Of a stretch of DNA of 64,000 nucleotides, positions 8,234 to 16,265 are shown piece after piece (within the stretch, counting starts at the first letter, position 1; the number at the start of each line of letters is the position of its first letter). The notes under the pieces were generated by a model. That model saw only the letters and a list, made by a program, of their open reading frames with translations, was not told the origin of the DNA and searched no databases. A program made the position numbers and the translations under genes. This stretch comes from Paenibacillus psychroresistens (GTDB lineage: Bacteria; Bacillota; Bacilli; Paenibacillales; NBRC-103111): positions 4,316,001-4,380,000 of the forward strand of contig NZ_CP034235.1 in assembly GCF_009728935.1 (NCBI RefSeq), written 5' to 3'.

Positions 8234-10081
8234 CTATGTAAATTTGATTTGGTAAACAGACTGCTTATCTTCAATACCTCGCAATAATGCTTCAAATTTA
8301 TACGGCGTAATGTTATTTTCCTCCAGGAGTTGAACTACCTGCGGACTCTCCATGCAGCTATCACTTAGTATGATATCGTTCCCTTTACTAAGCCCTTGTA
8401 CCCTTGCGGCAATGTTAACGTTTCTGCCAAAAAAATCAATTCGATTATTGGATGTTACAGCAATAGTTGCTCCTTGATGAATTCCAATTTTTATAACCAA
8501 ATCAAGATCTTCTTCTCTATTCATTGAATTGTTGAATTGGCTAATATGTGTTTGGATATCCAATGCCGCCTTTACTCCATCCACAGGTTTTTCGAACACA
8601 GCCATGACCGCATCTCCGATCGTTTTTACAATGGTTCCCCTATTCTTATAAATCCACTCTTCCAAGAAATCAAAATGCTTGCGAACTTGTCCATAAGCAT
8701 GAGCATCGCCTACATTCTCATAAAACGATGTAGAACCTTGCAAATCACTAAACAGAATCGTCAGGTTCTCAATACTCACTTCATGTCCAGGTGCCAAAAC
8801 CTCGGATGAGAACATACGGCGGAATTCAAACATAGAACTCACTTTGGCCGCTGTTACTACAATATCATCCCAATCCACCTTCTCAAATACAACTATAATG
8901 TCATTTTCAGTATGATTATGTATGGTAATCTTATGCTGATCCTTCGTAAAGTAAATTTCTGACTCTGACCAACCTGCAGTATCATAGTTTAGACTATTTT
9001 TTCCATTCATTGGAGTTTTTTCATTATTTTGGATAAATGCTACTGATTTGTTGGCTTGAAGCACACGAATTCTGAAATTCTCCACACCATCAGGAAAAGT
9101 CAAATCGACTGGAATACCCGTTCTTATAAAAGCTTGACTATAAATATGCGGAGTAATTTGTGGACCTCCCACACAGAATACCATCTTGTATGCTTTACGA
9201 ATTATTGGATGTACGGAAAAACAAAGCTCCATGTATTTATCGAGTGAGGTTTCATAATTAACTCCGCAAAAATCACAATGATACTGGTCAGCAATATCTC
9301 CTAATGTATCTGAAGTCGATTTAGAAACACGGCAATTGGGACAAATTAAGTGCCATTTTAGATTGAAAATACCAACCTTAGTGCAATAAAGGAAAAACTT
9401 TAAGATTTCTTCGCGGTCGAAATGCCAAAGATCTGCCCAATGATAAGGGCGCATATCCGTAACCTCATCATCACCCTGCTGCAAAATATGATCACGAAAT
9501 AATGGAATAAACGATAAATTAGCATCTGTTCGTTTGAGCTCGTCGAAGAGTCGATCTAATTCTATAGTATTAATCTCAAATGTCGGTTTAAGCTGTGGTA
9601 CCGCATGGATTTTGCCTTCTGTCTTCAATCTCAGATATTCCAATGTGAAATCAAACATTTTTTTAATCGATTTATCAACTGTAGGAGGAATTAATAAATC
9701 ACCAATCCAATTAGCCGACAATACATGAGCACCTAGTACAAGGCGTGTCCCTAAGGTGCCATCGTCCATTACAGCGTCATAAACCTCAACAAGTGTCAGA
9801 AACGATTTCATTGGGCCATTATCATACTCACGCAGATTATTATAGTAATTTCCTTTGTTCCATTGGAAAGGATATTCTTTCCACTTCAACTGATAAGATC
9901 CAATAATTTTAGTGAATGTTTGGCGGTAAACCCCTGACTTGGAAGGAAATATACCCGCATATTCCACTTTAAACAAGCCAAGCACACAGTTCAAATGGTT
10001 CGTATCGGCTAGAATATTCCAGACTTCTTCTCTCGGTATGGGCAATATTCTTTCTTGGCTGAATTTCTTTAAAACGCGCAT
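8234..10081 (-). CDS. Class III adenylate/guanylate cyclase with START-like and zinc-ribbon domains (DUF5939 type)
   Basis: 615 residues from the ATG at 10081 (GAGGAGG upstream; the frame is open to 10162 but without a ribosome site). Domains in order: a START/SRPBCC-like ligand-binding region (about 1-150), a DUF5939-type region with two CxxC pairs (CPNC and CDFC, about residues 250-280) that could bind zinc, and a C-terminal class III nucleotide cyclase domain. The cyclase keeps both metal aspartates (LFSDLQGS and TIGDAVM), a Lys just before the second (VKTIGD) and the Asn/Arg pair (NVNIAARVQ), so it should be active. The product, cAMP or cGMP, cannot be decided here. No membrane segment is evident. 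The signal sensed is unknown. Confidence 0.87.
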   Translation of the reverse strand: MRVLKKFSQERILPIPREEVWNILADTNHLNCVLGLFKVEYAGIFPSKSGVYRQTFTKIIGSYQLKWKEYPFQWNKGNYYNNLREYDNGPMKSFLTLVEVYDAVMDDGTLGTRLVLGAHVLSANWIGDLLIPPTVDKSIKKMFDFTLEYLRLKTEGKIHAVPQLKPTFEINTIELDRLFDELKRTDANLSFIPLFRDHILQQGDDEVTDMRPYHWADLWHFDREEILKFFLYCTKVGIFNLKWHLICPNCRVSKSTSDTLGDIADQYHCDFCGVNYETSLDKYMELCFSVHPIIRKAYKMVFCVGGPQITPHIYSQAFIRTGIPVDLTFPDGVENFRIRVLQANKSVAFIQNNEKTPMNGKNSLNYDTAGWSESEIYFTKDQHKITIHNHTENDIIVVFEKVDWDDIVVTAAKVSSMFEFRRMFSSEVLAPGHEVSIENLTILFSDLQGSTSFYENVGDAHAYGQVRKHFDFLEEWIYKNRGTIVKTIGDAVMAVFEKPVDGVKAALDIQTHISQFNNSMNREEDLDLVIKIGIHQGATIAVTSNNRIDFFGRNVNIAARVQGLSKGNDIILSDSCMESPQVVQLLEENNITPYKFEALLRGIEDKQSVYQIKFT

Positions 10082-10143
10082 CAAAGAATCCTCCTCGCAG
10101 TATTTGTCTATTATACGACAAATATTGCGATTTGGATTCCTTT

Positions 10144-10434
10144 TTAGCGAAACATGCCCCAAAGCTTGATTAGATGAAAGGTATTGTTTGGATCAATTTT
10201 TTGAGCAATAACAAAAGCAACAATATTGTTCGACATTCGTTCCGTCAGCTTTTCTCCTAAAACCTTAGCCACCTGATCCAATAAGCGATTTAATTTAACT
10301 GAGTCCTGCAAATCGGCTTTGCTGACTCCGTTTAAGATCATTTTCACACGCTGATTTAATTGCGGGTTTTTCATTTTTATTTTGATGCGTTCTACAAAGG
10401 TTCGATCGATTCCATAATCTGCATAGCCCACCAC
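10144..10434 (-). CDS. spoVIF: Stage VI sporulation protein F-like
   Basis: About 96 residues, taking the GTG at 10434, five bases after GGAGG; the frame is open to 10446. The central segment (KADLQDSVKLNRLLDQVAKV and the following GEKLTE) resembles SpoVIF/YjcC, in which a nonvaNADf-like stretch is followed by a VRxLIxxVAxLA helix. SpoVIF is a mother-cell protein required for expression of GerE-dependent coat genes in B. subtilis. A SigE-like promoter 28 bases upstream supports a sporulation role. The similarity is over a short, helical protein, so the call is probable rather than certain. Confidence 0.7.
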   Translation of the reverse strand: MVGYADYGIDRTFVERIKIKMKNPQLNQRVKMILNGVSKADLQDSVKLNRLLDQVAKVLGEKLTERMSNNIVAFVIAQKIDPNNTFHLIKLWGMFR

Positions 10435-10461
10435 ATACACCTCCACTTGATAGCTCTGGTA

Positions 10462-10490
10462 AGTATATGAGGCATGACTTGTACATATTG
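10462..10490 (-). promoter_or_regulatory. Mother-cell (SigE-like) promoter for the spoVIF-like gene
   Basis: Minus strand: CAATATG (10484-10490), 14-base spacer, CATATACT (10462-10469). The -10 fits CATAnnnT; the -35 keeps the AATAT core. Confidence 0.5.
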
Positions 10491-10537
10491 ACTGAAAAAT
10501 CGAGAGTATTAATTAATAAGGGCTTCAATGCGTGATA

Positions 10538-12586
10538 CTAGTCAATCAAACCCTCACCAAATATTTGCTCGCGCTGGAGGAATTGACGGAAAGCAAGGTA
10601 TTCCAGCCCGGTCCAAAAATCCGTTCGCATGAGCAGTTCAGCTACATCATCACGAGCAAGCTCTAATACTTCAAAATCACTAACTAGATCTGCCAAACGA
10701 AACTCAGGAAGACCACTTTGTTTAGTGCCAAAGTAATCCCCTGGACCCCTAAGCTCTAAATCGCGCCTTGCTATCTCAAAGCCGTCATTCGTTTCTGTCA
10801 TTACCTTTAGTCGCTCTTTACTAACTTCACTTTTAGCTTCTGCAATTAAGATACAGTAGGAAGCATGCTCCCCCCGACCTACACGGCCACGTAATTGATG
10901 CAGCTGAGATAAACCGAAGCGCTGTGCGTCATAAACCACCATTATTGTGGCGTTTGGCACATCGACTCCAACCTCAATAACCGTCGTAGACACCAACACC
11001 TGTATCTTATTCTCACTAAACTCACGCATAACATGATCTTTTTCAACAGTTGGCAGACGCCCATGCAATAGACCAACACGAAAATCCGGAAAATGCTGTG
11101 TTAGCTGAGCATGAAGATCCATTGCATTCTGAACATCTACCTTTTCTGACTCTTCAATCAGTGGGCATATGAGATAAGCTTGTCTGCCTGCCAGCACTTC
11201 ACGGCTAATAAAACCTAGAACTCGTTCTAGCATGTTATGGTTAACGGAGTAGGTGCGAATTGGCTTTCTGCCTTTGGGCAACTCTCGCAAGGAGGATACA
11301 TCCATATCCCCATAAGCCGTAATCGCAAGTGTACGTGGTATAGGCGTCGCTGTCATCGTGAGGACATCAGGATGCAGACCTTTTCGCCGTAGGATACTTC
11401 TTTGTTGTACTCCAAATCGATGCTGCTCATCAATGACAACCAATCCTAAATTGTGAAAATAAACATCCTCCTGAATCAGAGCATGTGTCCCGATAAGTAT
11501 TTGCAATTCTCCTGTTTGTAAAGAGCTTATGATCCCTCTTCGTATTCTTTCAGTTAAACTTCCTGTTAATAATCCTACACTTATTCCATATGGCTCAAAT
11601 AAACGTGTTAAGGAACGATAATGCTGCTCAGCCAATATTTCCGTTGGCACCATTAAGGCACCTTGTGCACCAGTGCGGATAACAGCAAACAAAGCTACAG
11701 CGGCAACTATCGTCTTACCAGACCCCACATCACCCTGAAGTAAACGGTTCATGCTATAAGGCTGCTGCAGATCATGCATAATTTCGCCAATAACATGCTT
11801 CTGAGAATCTGTGAGTACAAAAGGCAATGCTCTTACGAAAGCACGAACAGCCGGTAAATCCACAGCAAATGCAGACCCTTCTGCTTTACTGCGCGATAAT
11901 GCCCGGTAGGCTTGGATTTTGAGCTGGAAAAAGAAGAACTCTTCGTAAACAACACGAGCGCGCGCGTGTTTCCCCTCTGTTATATCCACTGGATGATGAA
12001 TATGATAAATCGCTTGTTTACGTGGTAAAAAGTTATGCTTCAGTTTTAAATCCTGAGGTAAATTCTCCTCAATCATCTCGCCGAATTGCGAAAAGGCTTG
12101 CATCATGGTTTTACGCATCCATTGCTGTGTGATGGGTCCTGCAACGGAGTATACAGGCTGCAGTGTACCTATACGTGTAGTTCCTTGTCCAGGGAACTCC
12201 GACTCCGAAACGGAAAGATGACGTCGGCCTTGGTCCCACTTTCCAGTTAGTATAATTTCTTGGCCAAGCTTAAGCTTATCTTTTAGAAAATGACGATTAA
12301 ACCATACAGCCGTGACAAAAAAATTCTCGACAACCACTTTACAGGTTAGTCTCGATTTGGTTTTCCCATACATTTGCAGCAGAGGTTCACTATAAATGGT
12401 GCCTTGGACTGTAATTTTCTCGCCGTTCTTCACTTCCGTTAAATCACGAAGCTGATAATCCTCATAACGAAATGGATAATATTCAATGAGCTGCGCTACG
12501 GTTTGAATGCCAATCAGCAGCAGCTCCTCTGTTTTTTGTGTACCGACTCCGCGAACATTTTTCACGGGAATTGTATATAAATCCAT
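10538..12586 (-). CDS. recG: ATP-dependent DNA helicase RecG
   Basis: 682 residues, the normal length of RecG. An N-terminal OB-fold wedge domain (about 60-150) is followed by a superfamily 2 helicase core with Walker A GDVGSGKT, the DEQH box (VVIDEQHRFG), a TATPIPRT motif III and the QLRGRVGRG motif VI; the C-terminal RecG-specific region (RDLELRGPGDYFGTKQSG) is complete. RecG remodels stalled forks and Holliday junctions. The start ATG follows the degV stop directly (TAGATG). B. subtilis has recG in the same ylo neighbourhood. Confidence 0.96.
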   Translation of the reverse strand: MDLYTIPVKNVRGVGTQKTEELLLIGIQTVAQLIEYYPFRYEDYQLRDLTEVKNGEKITVQGTIYSEPLLQMYGKTKSRLTCKVVVENFFVTAVWFNRHFLKDKLKLGQEIILTGKWDQGRRHLSVSESEFPGQGTTRIGTLQPVYSVAGPITQQWMRKTMMQAFSQFGEMIEENLPQDLKLKHNFLPRKQAIYHIHHPVDITEGKHARARVVYEEFFFFQLKIQAYRALSRSKAEGSAFAVDLPAVRAFVRALPFVLTDSQKHVIGEIMHDLQQPYSMNRLLQGDVGSGKTIVAAVALFAVIRTGAQGALMVPTEILAEQHYRSLTRLFEPYGISVGLLTGSLTERIRRGIISSLQTGELQILIGTHALIQEDVYFHNLGLVVIDEQHRFGVQQRSILRRKGLHPDVLTMTATPIPRTLAITAYGDMDVSSLRELPKGRKPIRTYSVNHNMLERVLGFISREVLAGRQAYLICPLIEESEKVDVQNAMDLHAQLTQHFPDFRVGLLHGRLPTVEKDHVMREFSENKIQVLVSTTVIEVGVDVPNATIMVVYDAQRFGLSQLHQLRGRVGRGEHASYCILIAEAKSEVSKERLKVMTETNDGFEIARRDLELRGPGDYFGTKQSGLPEFRLADLVSDFEVLELARDDVAELLMRTDFWTGLEYLAFRQFLQREQIFGEGLID

Positions 12587-13441
12587 CTATTCCACCGGAA
12601 ACATGAAAACAGCCACAGTTCCGGGCCCTACATGAGCTCCGATAACGGGTCCGAGTGTCGTAAAGGATAGTGTAGTCAGCTGGAAACTCGCCTTCACTAG
12701 CTCACCAAGCTGCTCCGCTGCCTCAGGTGTATTAGAATGTGCAATCATGACATTAACCTTGGATGAAGCCATTTCACTAAGCTTGAATAGCTCAATGATT
12801 CGTTGAACCGCTGCCTTTTGACCTCTAACTTTTTCTACTGAAACCGCTTCTCCCTCTTCGACGCTTAGAATTGGTTTTATTTTTAATAGAGAACCTAGAA
12901 GCGCGGCTACCTTGCCAATACGCCCGCCTTTTTGTAAATATTCTAATGTGTCTACAAGAAAATACAGCTTAGATTGATCCATTAGTTTCTGGATGAGTAT
13001 CAGAATTGCTTCCTTACTCTTGCCTTGCCCGGCAGCAACAGCCGCAGCAACAACAATCCCTCCAAACCCGTAGGAAGCTGTGCGAGAGTCAATTGTTGTA
13101 ATATCTGCTTTCTCCTTAAGCAGCGATTTAGCTAATACTGCCGATTGGTAGGTTCCGCTGAGCTCGGAGGAAATGTGGATCGAGATGATCTGCACATCAG
13201 GCTCTTCGTTCAGCCGTTTATAAATTTCCAAAAAATCTACGGGAGACGGTTGCGAGGTTGTTGGCATTACTGGAGATTGTTTCAATAGCTCATAAAATTG
13301 CTCTGCTTGCAGAGAAACGCCATCTCTATAAGTATCATTGCCAAAATGCACCTTTAAAGGAACCACTTCAATACCCAGAGAAAGACAAACCTCGCGTGGG
13401 ATATCTGCCGTACTGTCTGTAACTAGTCTAACTATTCCCAT
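12587..13441 (-). CDS. DegV family fatty-acid-binding protein (FakB type)
   Basis: 284 residues of the DegV family, with the N-terminal VTDSTADIP motif, the TTSQPSPVDF stretch and DTLEYLQKGGRIG. DegV/FakB proteins bind a fatty acid and present it to the kinase FakA, whose product feeds phospholipid synthesis. The gene lies 26 bases after a FakA-like gene, so kinase and carrier are probably co-expressed here. The start is an ATG with AGGAGG. Which fatty acid it prefers cannot be told from sequence. Confidence 0.92.
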   Translation of the reverse strand: MGIVRLVTDSTADIPREVCLSLGIEVVPLKVHFGNDTYRDGVSLQAEQFYELLKQSPVMPTTSQPSPVDFLEIYKRLNEEPDVQIISIHISSELSGTYQSAVLAKSLLKEKADITTIDSRTASYGFGGIVVAAAVAAGQGKSKEAILILIQKLMDQSKLYFLVDTLEYLQKGGRIGKVAALLGSLLKIKPILSVEEGEAVSVEKVRGQKAAVQRIIELFKLSEMASSKVNVMIAHSNTPEAAEQLGELVKASFQLTTLSFTTLGPVIGAHVGPGTVAVFMFPVE

Positions 13442-13467
13442 TCTTTATGCCTCCTGAGCTTGTTAAA

Positions 13468-15123
13468 TCATTCAACTGAAATTATATATGAATATACAGG
13501 CTGACCACCGGAATGAACTTCAATATCAACCTCTGGATAGTTTGCTTTAATAAAGGCTTGTAGAGCATGCGTTACGTCTTCTAGAGCATCTTGTCCAGTA
13601 AGGATAGTAAGTATTTCACCTTGGTTCATGAGCATTCGCGTGATTAACTCTTGGCATGTGATTAGTAAATCAGCGTTAGCAATAATGATTTGATTATCTA
13701 ACATCCCGAGGAAATCGGCTTTTTTAATCGATATCTGATCCATCTCCGTATCACGAACTGCATAAGTAATTTGTCCGGATTGAACATGATTTAGAGCAGC
13801 TAGCATCCCATCTGTATTGGCTAATTGCGGTTTGTCGTAATTAAATGCAATCATCGCAGCCATTCCTTGGGGGATTGTCTTAGTTGGGATTACTATAATT
13901 TGTTGGCCCTCCAATAATTCCTTAGCTTGCTGGGCAGCTAAGATAATATTCGAATTGTTCGGTAAGACATAAATCGTTTTTGCGGCAATTTGTTGAATAG
14001 CCTGCACAATGTCTTCTGTACTTGGATTCATAGTCTGGCCGCCGGCAAGGACAATATCTGCACCTAAGCTGCTAAAAATCGCCGAAATTCCTTCACCTGC
14101 ACCAATGGCAACAATGCCATATTCTTTTAAAACTGCGGATACTTGAACTTCATTAAATTCCGACATAAGAATATGAGAATGCTGCTCTCGCATATTCTCA
14201 ATCTTGATTTTGATTAATTCACCATATTTCATTGCATAGTCCATAACTTGCCCTGGATATTCTGCATGGATATGTACCTTAACTAATTCATCATCGGCAA
14301 CAACTAATAATGAATCGCCAAATTGAGCAAGATCTTGGCGAAACAGTGATTCTTGGAATAGAGTCTTTTGTGGTTGTTTTGGATCTAATTTCACCAAAAA
14401 CTCCGTACAATAGCCATGCTCAATGGAGTCCGTAGCTAAATGGGCTTGCGCGCTCTTTATTGGCATTGGAGCAATAATAGGTGAATTAAAATCTGCCTTT
14501 ACTCCTAGAAGAACTTCCATGAAACCTTCATATATATAAATTAAACCTTGGCCACCTGCATCCACTACACCGACTTTTTTCAATATCGGAAGCAGCTCAG
14601 GAGTCCTAGCTAAGGCTTGACTGCCTTGCAGCAATGTATCCTGCATCACTTGTTCTATGTTATCCACTCGCCGAGATGACGTCAATGCCCCTTTAGCGGC
14701 TTCTTTAGCCACTGTAAGAATAGTTCCTTCAACGGGTTTAATTACTGCCTTATAGGCCATCTCTACCCCTTGTTGGAGTGCTACAGCAAATTGCGGGGCA
14801 TTAATTTCTTCGAAGTCATGCACAGCCTTAGCAAATCCACGAAATAACTGAGATAGAATAACACCTGAATTCCCTCTCGCGCCTAACAGCAAGCCTTTGG
14901 CAAGGGTTTCTGCCGCTTGTCCTATGTGCAAGCTCTTCTTACTGCTTAATTCCTCTAATCCGGAGGCAAAGGTAAGATTCATATTCGTCCCTGTATCCCC
15001 ATCAGGCACGGGAAATACGTTAAGACCGTTTACATACTCCATATTTTCTTGCAATTTTTGGGCTCCGGAGGCAATCATTTGATAGAAGTCAGAACCATCC
15101 AGTTTAATAAAGCGCTTTCGCAA
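13468..15123 (-). CDS. fakA: DAK2-domain protein YloV, FakA-type fatty acid kinase
   Basis: 551 residues, full length for YloV/FakA. The N-terminal DhaL-like kinase domain carries the Mg-ATP loop FPVPDGDTGTNM near residue 40 and GARGNSGVILSQ; a middle domain and a C-terminal EDD/DegV-like region (AGGQTMNPSTEDI) follow. FakA phosphorylates fatty acids held by FakB/DegV proteins. The start is TTG at 15123 (GGAAAGGGGAAA upstream). It follows yloU by 18 bases as in B. subtilis, and a degV gene follows, which strengthens the fatty-acid-kinase reading. Confidence 0.92.
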   Translation of the reverse strand: MRKRFIKLDGSDFYQMIASGAQKLQENMEYVNGLNVFPVPDGDTGTNMNLTFASGLEELSSKKSLHIGQAAETLAKGLLLGARGNSGVILSQLFRGFAKAVHDFEEINAPQFAVALQQGVEMAYKAVIKPVEGTILTVAKEAAKGALTSSRRVDNIEQVMQDTLLQGSQALARTPELLPILKKVGVVDAGGQGLIYIYEGFMEVLLGVKADFNSPIIAPMPIKSAQAHLATDSIEHGYCTEFLVKLDPKQPQKTLFQESLFRQDLAQFGDSLLVVADDELVKVHIHAEYPGQVMDYAMKYGELIKIKIENMREQHSHILMSEFNEVQVSAVLKEYGIVAIGAGEGISAIFSSLGADIVLAGGQTMNPSTEDIVQAIQQIAAKTIYVLPNNSNIILAAQQAKELLEGQQIIVIPTKTIPQGMAAMIAFNYDKPQLANTDGMLAALNHVQSGQITYAVRDTEMDQISIKKADFLGMLDNQIIIANADLLITCQELITRMLMNQGEILTILTGQDALEDVTHALQAFIKANYPEVDIEVHSGGQPVYSYIISVE

Positions 15124-15141
15124 ATTGATTTCCCCTTTCCC

Positions 15142-15501
15142 TTAAAGCATGACTCGCACACCTTGAACAATAATATGTATATGCCTAACATTTAACCCAA
15201 TAATTTCATTCAAAACATACTTCACCCTGTTTTGTACATTTAGGGCAACTTCTGATATTCGGGTACCGTAGCTCACAATAATATATAAATCAATGTGCAC
15301 CTCGTTTTGTACTAACCGCACATCTACTCCGCGACTTAAGTTTTCTTTTCCCAATAATTCGGCAATTCCATCCTTTAGCTGCTTTCTCGATGCCATTCCA
15401 ACCAAACCGTAACATTCCAATGCTGATGAACCTGCAATTACAGAGATGACCTCGTTGCTAATATGGATTTTTCCCCATTCACTCACCATCTGATAGGACA
15501 T
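15142..15501 (-). CDS. yloU: Asp23/Gls24 family protein YloU
   Basis: 119 residues from the ATG at 15501, placed nine bases after TGGAGG; the frame is open to 15546 without a ribosome site. The Asp23/Gls24 (alkaline-shock) fold is shown by GKIHISNEVISVIAG at the N-terminus and the VDVRLVQNEVHIDLYI stretch. Members of this family are small cytoplasmic proteins often associated with envelope stress; function is poorly defined. It is the first gene of yloU-yloV-degV-recG and has its own SigA promoter. A second paralogue lies at 50134. Confidence 0.88.
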   Translation of the reverse strand: MSYQMVSEWGKIHISNEVISVIAGSSALECYGLVGMASRKQLKDGIAELLGKENLSRGVDVRLVQNEVHIDLYIIVSYGTRISEVALNVQNRVKYVLNEIIGLNVRHIHIIVQGVRVML

Positions 15502-15549
15502 CCTTTTTAACCTCCATCCATGTAGAGCTTTAGGACTACAACCCATTGT

Positions 15550-15578
15550 ACTATATTCAATTCTAGAAATAAATGCAA
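15550..15578 (-). promoter_or_regulatory. SigA promoter for yloU-yloV-degV-recG
   Basis: TTGCAT (15573-15578) and TATAGT (15550-15555) on the minus strand with a 17-base spacer, about 50 bases before the yloU start. Confidence 0.6.
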
Positions 15579-15596
15579 TTTTGGTTTTTCTTTGGG

Positions 15597-15626
15597 TTGA
15601 CTCAGCTTCTTTTACTATGATATTAT
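15597..15626 (+). promoter_or_regulatory. SigA promoter for rpmB
   Basis: TTGACT (15597-15602), 18-base spacer, TATTAT (15621-15626); divergent from the yloU promoter. Confidence 0.55.
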
Positions 15627-15696
15627 ATTCTAGTATGTTTTGCGAGCGCTAATTATCTAAGTTTTTCTCCGAAAGCTTACAGAGGGGGTGTCATAT

Positions 15697-15885
15697 ATGT
15701 CACGCAAATGTTATATTACAGGTAAATCACCAAAATCGGGAAATAACGTTTCACATGCTAATAATAAAAACAAACGTACTTGGGGTATCAATGTACAAAA
15801 GGTTCGCATTCTTGTAGATGGTAAAATTAAACGTGTTTACGTTAGTACGCGTGCTTTAAAATCCGGGAAACTAACTCGTGTATAA
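15697..15885 (+). CDS. rpmB: 50S ribosomal protein L28
   Basis: 62 residues, the usual length. It begins [20 protein letters not shown], typical for L28, and has the [15 protein letters not shown] core. A single N-terminal Cys and no paired CxxC sets: the cysteine-free (non-zinc) form. The ATG at 15697 is preceded by GAGGGGGTG, so the upstream in-frame GTG at 15688 is not used. A strong terminator follows at once, so the gene is monocistronic and sits divergent to yloU and convergent to spoVM, as in B. subtilis. Confidence 0.96.
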   Translation: MSRKCYITGKSPKSGNNVSHANNKNKRTWGINVQKVRILVDGKIKRVYVSTRALKSGKLTRV

Positions 15886-15897
15886 TTAATTTGCACG

Positions 15898-15928
15898 CAA
15901 AAAGCACCTCATTGTAGGTGCTTTTTTT
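15898..15928 (+). terminator. Terminator after rpmB
   Basis: Stem AAAGCACCT/AGGTGCTTT (15901-15909 with 15916-15924) and seven T residues; can also serve spoVM on the other strand because the stem is flanked by A and T runs. Confidence 0.88.
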
Positions 15929-15975
15929 CATTTCTATAAAAGGCGGTTTGCATGCACCTATCCCCCGTTTCACCC

Positions 15976-16056
15976 TTAGTTTTTACTAAAGGTGTTGAGA
16001 ACTGCTTTCACAACGCCGCCCAAAATTTTTGGGAGCTTAATGGTGTAAAATTTCAT
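15976..16056 (-). CDS. spoVM: Stage V sporulation protein M, 26-residue spore membrane peptide
   Basis: A 26-codon gene beginning MKFYTIKLPKILGGVV, nearly identical to B. subtilis SpoVM at the N-terminus, and ending in SKN. SpoVM is an amphipathic helix made in the mother cell that recognises the positive curvature of the forespore membrane and anchors SpoIVA for coat assembly. The Pro at position 9, needed for function in B. subtilis, is present. AAGGAGGGG lies seven bases before the ATG. It is between rpmB and rpe as in B. subtilis, but thiN, usually found next to it there, is absent. Too short for standard gene finders. Confidence 0.96.
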   Translation of the reverse strand: MKFYTIKLPKILGGVVKAVLNTFSKN

Positions 16057-16201
16057 CTCTACCCCTCCTTCATATCGACATCCGCCATGGCTTCTGCTTT
16101 AATGGATACTCCTAGTATATTCATCTAGTCTCACTACGTGCATGGACAAGGATAAACCTCAGTCAAGGCCGCCAATCGAAATTGAGTTTAACTGTTTAAA
16201 C
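16057..16201 (-). other. Leader of spoVM, no gene
   Basis: About 145 bases between the rpe-operon terminator and the spoVM ribosome site. No conserved ORF on either strand; the plus-strand open frame starting at 16142 is only the complement of rpe. The SigE transcript would carry a leader of about 170 bases. Confidence 0.5.
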
Positions 16202-16235
16202 AAAAAGGCTACAGAAGCAGTCCGCCCCTGTAACC
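16202..16235 (-). terminator. Terminator of the rpe operon, overlapping the spoVM start point
   Basis: Minus strand: GGTTACAG (16235-16228), 13-base loop, CTGTAGCC (16214-16207), then TTTTTGTTT. Eight pairs including one G-U. It lies 25 bases after the rpe stop and right after the SigE -10 box. Confidence 0.75.
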
Positions 16236-16236
16236 C

Positions 16237-16265
16237 ATTGTATGATTTCATATTTTCTTTTATGC
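16237..16265 (-). promoter_or_regulatory. SigE promoter for spoVM
   Basis: Minus strand: GCATAAA (16259-16265), spacer of exactly 14, CATACAAT (16237-16244), which matches the SigE -10 CATACAnT fully. The -35 overlaps the rpe stop codon. spoVM is a SigE gene in B. subtilis. Confidence 0.7.

Noticed and set aside
10295-10528. ORF of 77 codons on the minus strand
   Set aside because: Out-of-frame overlap with the spoVIF-like gene and its promoter; no ribosome site.
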